Source: Dactylosporangium vinaceum (GTDB lineage Bacteria > Actinomycetota > Actinomycetes > Mycobacteriales > Micromonosporaceae). Taken from it: a stretch of 64,000 bases of DNA. The stretch is from NCBI RefSeq assembly GCF_019904175.1, contig NZ_CP061913.1:11160001-11224000 (forward strand). Reading direction: 5' to 3'. A program made the position numbers and the translations under genes. Shown here piece by piece: positions 61,608 through 64,000 of the stretch (its first letter is position 1; each line of letters starts with the position of its first letter). The notes below the pieces were generated by a model that was not told the DNA's origin, did not search any database, and saw only the letters and a program-made list of their open reading frames with translations.

Positions 61608-61669
61608 GAACGTCCGTTCGCTCTCTTTAGGGTCGACTCCCCTCGGGCTCGCGTCAAGAACGAGCGTTC
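61608..61669. promoter_or_regulatory. Two GAACG-N2-CGTTC palindromes 50 bp apart
   Basis: GAACGTCCGTTC (61608-61619) and GAACGAGCGTTC (61658-61669), both perfect about the two-base centre. The first lies 16 bp upstream of the ATG of the membrane protein at 61591. Exact 50-bp spacing puts them on one DNA face. Typical of TetR-family operators. Confidence 0.7.
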
Positions 61670-61772
61670 GTTTTTAACTGCGACCCGCCTCACCTGCGGC
61701 CGGTTCGGCGATCGCGCCGGCAATACCGTGCATTGCCGACCGGTCATCGCCAGCCGCCGCCGGCGGTTCCGG

Positions 61773-62486
61773 TCAGCGCTTGCCCTCGCGCCTGGCCGCG
61801 GTGCGGGCCATCAGCGCCTGGTACCACCGGCGGCCCTTCTCGCCGCAGTTGGCGTTGATGGCGTCGCGCAGTTCGCCGGTGGCCCGGTTGAGGCGCTGGA
61901 CGTCCTGGAGGTAGCGCTCCCGGTGGGCCTGAATGGCCGCGCGGTCCAGGTGCAGTCCGTCCAGGACGGCGCGCAGGGTGGGGACCTGCCGGCCGCCGCG
62001 GGCCCGATCGGCGTCGATGTGCCGATGGGTGTCGCGGATGCTGTCGGAGATCGCCTGCTCGGTGTTGCGGGCGCTGTCCATCGTGGCGTAGGCGAGGTCG
62101 GCGGCCTGCCGGGACTGGCTGTGCAGGCCGGTCAGTTCTTCGAAGTCCCGCTGCTGCTGGGCCTGCCGCATCCGGGCGGCGATCTTGCGCTCCTGCTCCA
62201 GGACCCGGGCCCGGAGCCGCTGCTGCTCGGCCTCCCACTGCACACCCAGCCGCCGCTGCAGGATGGCCCTCGTCTGCGCCTGGTTCGGCTTGGCCGGCTT
62301 GGCCGGCCGCACCGGCTGCTGCTGCGGCACGTGCGGTGGCTGAATGGGCCGCGCCGGTGGCGCCTGACGATTGCGCGGCCGGCGTTTTCGCGGCCGGCTC
62401 TTTTGCCGGATCTGGTTGCGGGCCAGGATCGGGCCGAAGATGATGGCGGCTCCGAGCAGCAGCATGACGAACGTGTTGAAGCTCAT
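61773..62486 (-). CDS. Single-span coiled-coil protein, unknown family
   Basis: 237 residues. One N-terminal span (about 5-21, TFVMLLLGAAIIFGPIL), a very basic Pro/Arg/Gln/Lys-rich segment (about 27-75), then long Gln/Arg/Glu/Ala-rich helices (about 78-230) with coiled-coil heptads. Its ATG overlaps the stop of the gene at 62483 (ATGA), so they are one translation unit. I do not recognise the family. Could be a scaffold at the membrane for the partner. Confidence 0.6.
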   Translation of the reverse strand: MSFNTFVMLLLGAAIIFGPILARNQIRQKSRPRKRRPRNRQAPPARPIQPPHVPQQQPVRPAKPAKPNQAQTRAILQRRLGVQWEAEQQRLRARVLEQERKIAARMRQAQQQRDFEELTGLHSQSRQAADLAYATMDSARNTEQAISDSIRDTHRHIDADRARGGRQVPTLRAVLDGLHLDRAAIQAHRERYLQDVQRLNRATGELRDAINANCGEKGRRWYQALMARTAARREGKR

Positions 62487-63190
62487 CGCGTCCGCAGCCC
62501 CGCCAGGTTGCCGAGGAGGGCGGCCACCGGATCCTGCTGGTGTATCTGCATCGTGCTCAGCGTCCGGGCCAGCGACTCGGTGGTCACGGCCGCGATCTCG
62601 GTGAACCGCGATCGGGAGCCCATGAGCCGGGTCGACTCGCGCAGCGCCGCGCGGATCTCCGCCTGCGCCGCCTCGGCGCTGCGCAGCCGCCGCCGCTGCT
62701 GAGCAAACACCTGGTCATCGTGGTGCCGCTGCCGGGCGATCGCCGCGAGCCGCACCCGCAGGTCGGCGTCGACGCGCTGGATCTGCGCCGCGTAGTGCCG
62801 GTCGATCTCGTGCCGGCGGATCGTGCCCTCCGACCGGATGGCCTGCATCGCGGTGTCGAAGTCGATCTCCAGCTGACGGAGGCTGACCGCGGCCTGGCGA
62901 ATATCGGCTCGCTCGTCGGCCCGAATCCGTTCTCGTTCGACCCGGACCAAACGCTGCGAGTGCCGGTCGGCCACCCGTTCCTGCCCCTTTACCTGCGCCA
63001 TGTGCAGTTCGTGGGAATTGCGATCCCGGCGCGACTGAGCCTGCAGGCGCTGGGATTCGACACGGGCGGCCATGACCTTGGACACGAGGCGCGACAATCC
63101 GACGAGCGGGTGGATGATCCCGGCGAAATCGGCGACGGTCTCGGTGAATGACGGGCCGTCGCCTTCATATCGCACCAGCTCCGCTGCCAT
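62483..63190 (-). CDS. Coiled-coil cytosolic protein, unknown family
   Basis: 235 residues, no membrane span. An N-terminal segment (TVADFAGIIHPLVGLSRLV) may be amphipathic and bind membrane. From about residue 45 it is almost all charged helix rich in Arg, Gln, His and Glu (about 45-200), predicted coiled coil, then a short C-terminal part. Coupled to the next gene, a single-span coiled-coil protein. Probably the two form a hetero-oligomer. No match recognised; the pair could be structural, like Smc/ESCRT-like filament proteins, but nothing proves it. Confidence 0.6.
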   Translation of the reverse strand: MAAELVRYEGDGPSFTETVADFAGIIHPLVGLSRLVSKVMAARVESQRLQAQSRRDRNSHELHMAQVKGQERVADRHSQRLVRVERERIRADERADIRQAAVSLRQLEIDFDTAMQAIRSEGTIRRHEIDRHYAAQIQRVDADLRVRLAAIARQRHHDDQVFAQQRRRLRSAEAAQAEIRAALRESTRLMGSRSRFTEIAAVTTESLARTLSTMQIHQQDPVAALLGNLAGLRTR

Positions 63191-63328
63191 GCCGAAGCCC
63201 CGCCCTGAGCGACGAACAAAGCGGTGCCGACGCTATCCGTGGCGCGGCCCGATCCGCTGCGGTCCATACGCCATTTCTCTACGGCCGTTCGGAGTACCAC
63301 GGGCGGGATTGATCGATTTGACCGGCGG

Positions 63329-64000
63329 CTAGACAGCGGCGGGGGCGGGGGCGAGCTTCGACTCGGCCGGTGGAAGGGTGAAGGTGAAGCGGGAGCCGCC
63401 GGCCGGGTTGTCGGTGACGCTGATGCTGCCGCCGTGGCGTTCGACTATTCGCTTGCAGATGGCCAGCCCCAGGCCCGTGCCCGCGTAGCCGCTGGAGCGG
63501 TGGGCCCGGTGGAAGTTGGTGAAGATGGCGTCGTGGTGGCCCGGGGGGATGCCTATGCCGTTGTCGGTCAACTCGACCCGCACCAGGGCGTCCTCGTCGA
63601 CGGTCGAGGAGATCGTGATCCTCGGGATCGTGCCCGGGGCTGTGTACTTCACCGCGTTGCCGATCAGATTGTCGAGGAGCTGGCGCAGGAGGACCGGGTC
63701 GGCTCTCACGTCGTCCAGGTGGCCCAGGGTGAACTCCGGGGTCGGGGTGCCGGCGGCGGCGGCCAGATCGGTGCGGGCGTTCGTCACCTCGTCGACCAGG
63801 TCGCGCAGTGCGACGTCGACCGGGGCTATCGCCGCGTTTCTGGCCGTGGTGTAGGCCAGCAGGTCGTTGATCAGGTGGCGCATTCTGGACGACGCTCTCG
63901 TGATTCTCGCCAGACTGTCGCCCGCGTCGCGAACCGCCGGGTCGTCCTTCGGCATGGTCTCCAGCGTGTCGGCCAGGTTCTCCGCCCAGCCGTCGATAGT
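63329..64000 (-). CDS. Histidine kinase (C-terminal part; starts beyond the right edge)
   Basis: The frame is open to the edge and reads TIDGWAENLADTLETMPKDD at its first residues, the second half of a HisKA helix whose phosphoacceptor His is outside the window. The HATPase domain is complete: N-box LLDNLIGNAVKYTAPG, G1 DNGIGIP, F-box IFTNFHRAH, G2 GTGLGLAICKRIVERHGG. The layout (HisKA then HATPase with a short C-tail) is that of the phytochrome/PAS-type hybrid-free kinases; sensor part not visible. Confidence 0.9.
   Translation of the reverse strand, partial: TIDGWAENLADTLETMPKDDPAVRDAGDSLARITRASSRMRHLINDLLAYTTARNAAIAPVDVALRDLVDEVTNARTDLAAAAGTPTPEFTLGHLDDVRADPVLLRQLLDNLIGNAVKYTAPGTIPRITISSTVDEDALVRVELTDNGIGIPPGHHDAIFTNFHRAHRSSGYAGTGLGLAICKRIVERHGGSISVTDNPAGGSRFTFTLPPAESKLAPAPAAV

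Overview
The window is GC-rich actinomycete DNA, with codons strongly G/C in third position and many GTG starts. The gene set fits Micromonosporaceae (Actinoplanes or a relative): a large SARP regulator, a SigE-type ECF sigma factor, HxlR/MarR/XRE regulators, several two-component systems tied to ABC exporters, a CBM6-DUF1996 secreted protein and actinobacterial IS elements. The family assignment is inference. I see no ribosomal, replication or phage genes, and only one tRNA (Arg, anticodon CCU, 46206-46278).

Left part (1-16.4 kb): the 5' part of a DUF4011/AAA helicase; LysR divergent from a DUF998-SDR pair; a minus-strand run of subtilase with a WxxxxW tail, membrane GGDEF-EAL protein and NRDE protein; an HxlR/thioesterase/NTF2 module around a near-perfect operator; a CPBP protease; an ABC-2-like membrane protein; and a glycan pair (GT2-GtrA fusion and GT39 transferase), followed by a crotonase and a glutamate-cysteine ligase-type enzyme.

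Centre-left (17.9-26 kb) is the least familiar part. Two paralogous XRE-HTH proteins share an unrecognised C-terminal sensor-like domain and face away from each other across a small membrane/lipoprotein gene. All three genes carry a related palindromic TTCGGYGAA site in their upstream regions. The second paralog is translationally coupled to an unusual GT-A-like protein and is followed by GNAT, DUF4407 and GHL10 genes. I regard this as the best candidate for an undescribed system.

Middle (26-46 kb): CsbD, DedA, an RluA-type enzyme, an IS30-HTH/MarR-like regulator with tandem operators upstream of an ABC exporter, an SDR/HxlR pair, a PAS-GGDEF protein, a BBE-type oxidoreductase, a giant SARP-ATPase-TPR regulator divergent from a Tat-exported esterase, an operon RR-HK-ABC-permease, an NhaA-DsbA fusion, and SigE with a likely membrane partner.

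Right part (46-64 kb): the tRNA, a decayed IS5-family copy inserted at the stop codon of a response regulator, a second HK/RR-ABC module, CBM6-DUF1996 behind a LacI-type operator, a third two-component set with a stand-alone receiver, MarR-MFS with a 31-bp operator, a DUF5666 protein, an intact IS5-family element nested in a miniature IS remnant, a 515-bp unassigned stretch with a long stem-loop, a second ABC-2-like membrane protein under paired palindromes, two overlapping coiled-coil genes of unknown function, and a histidine kinase cut by the window edge.
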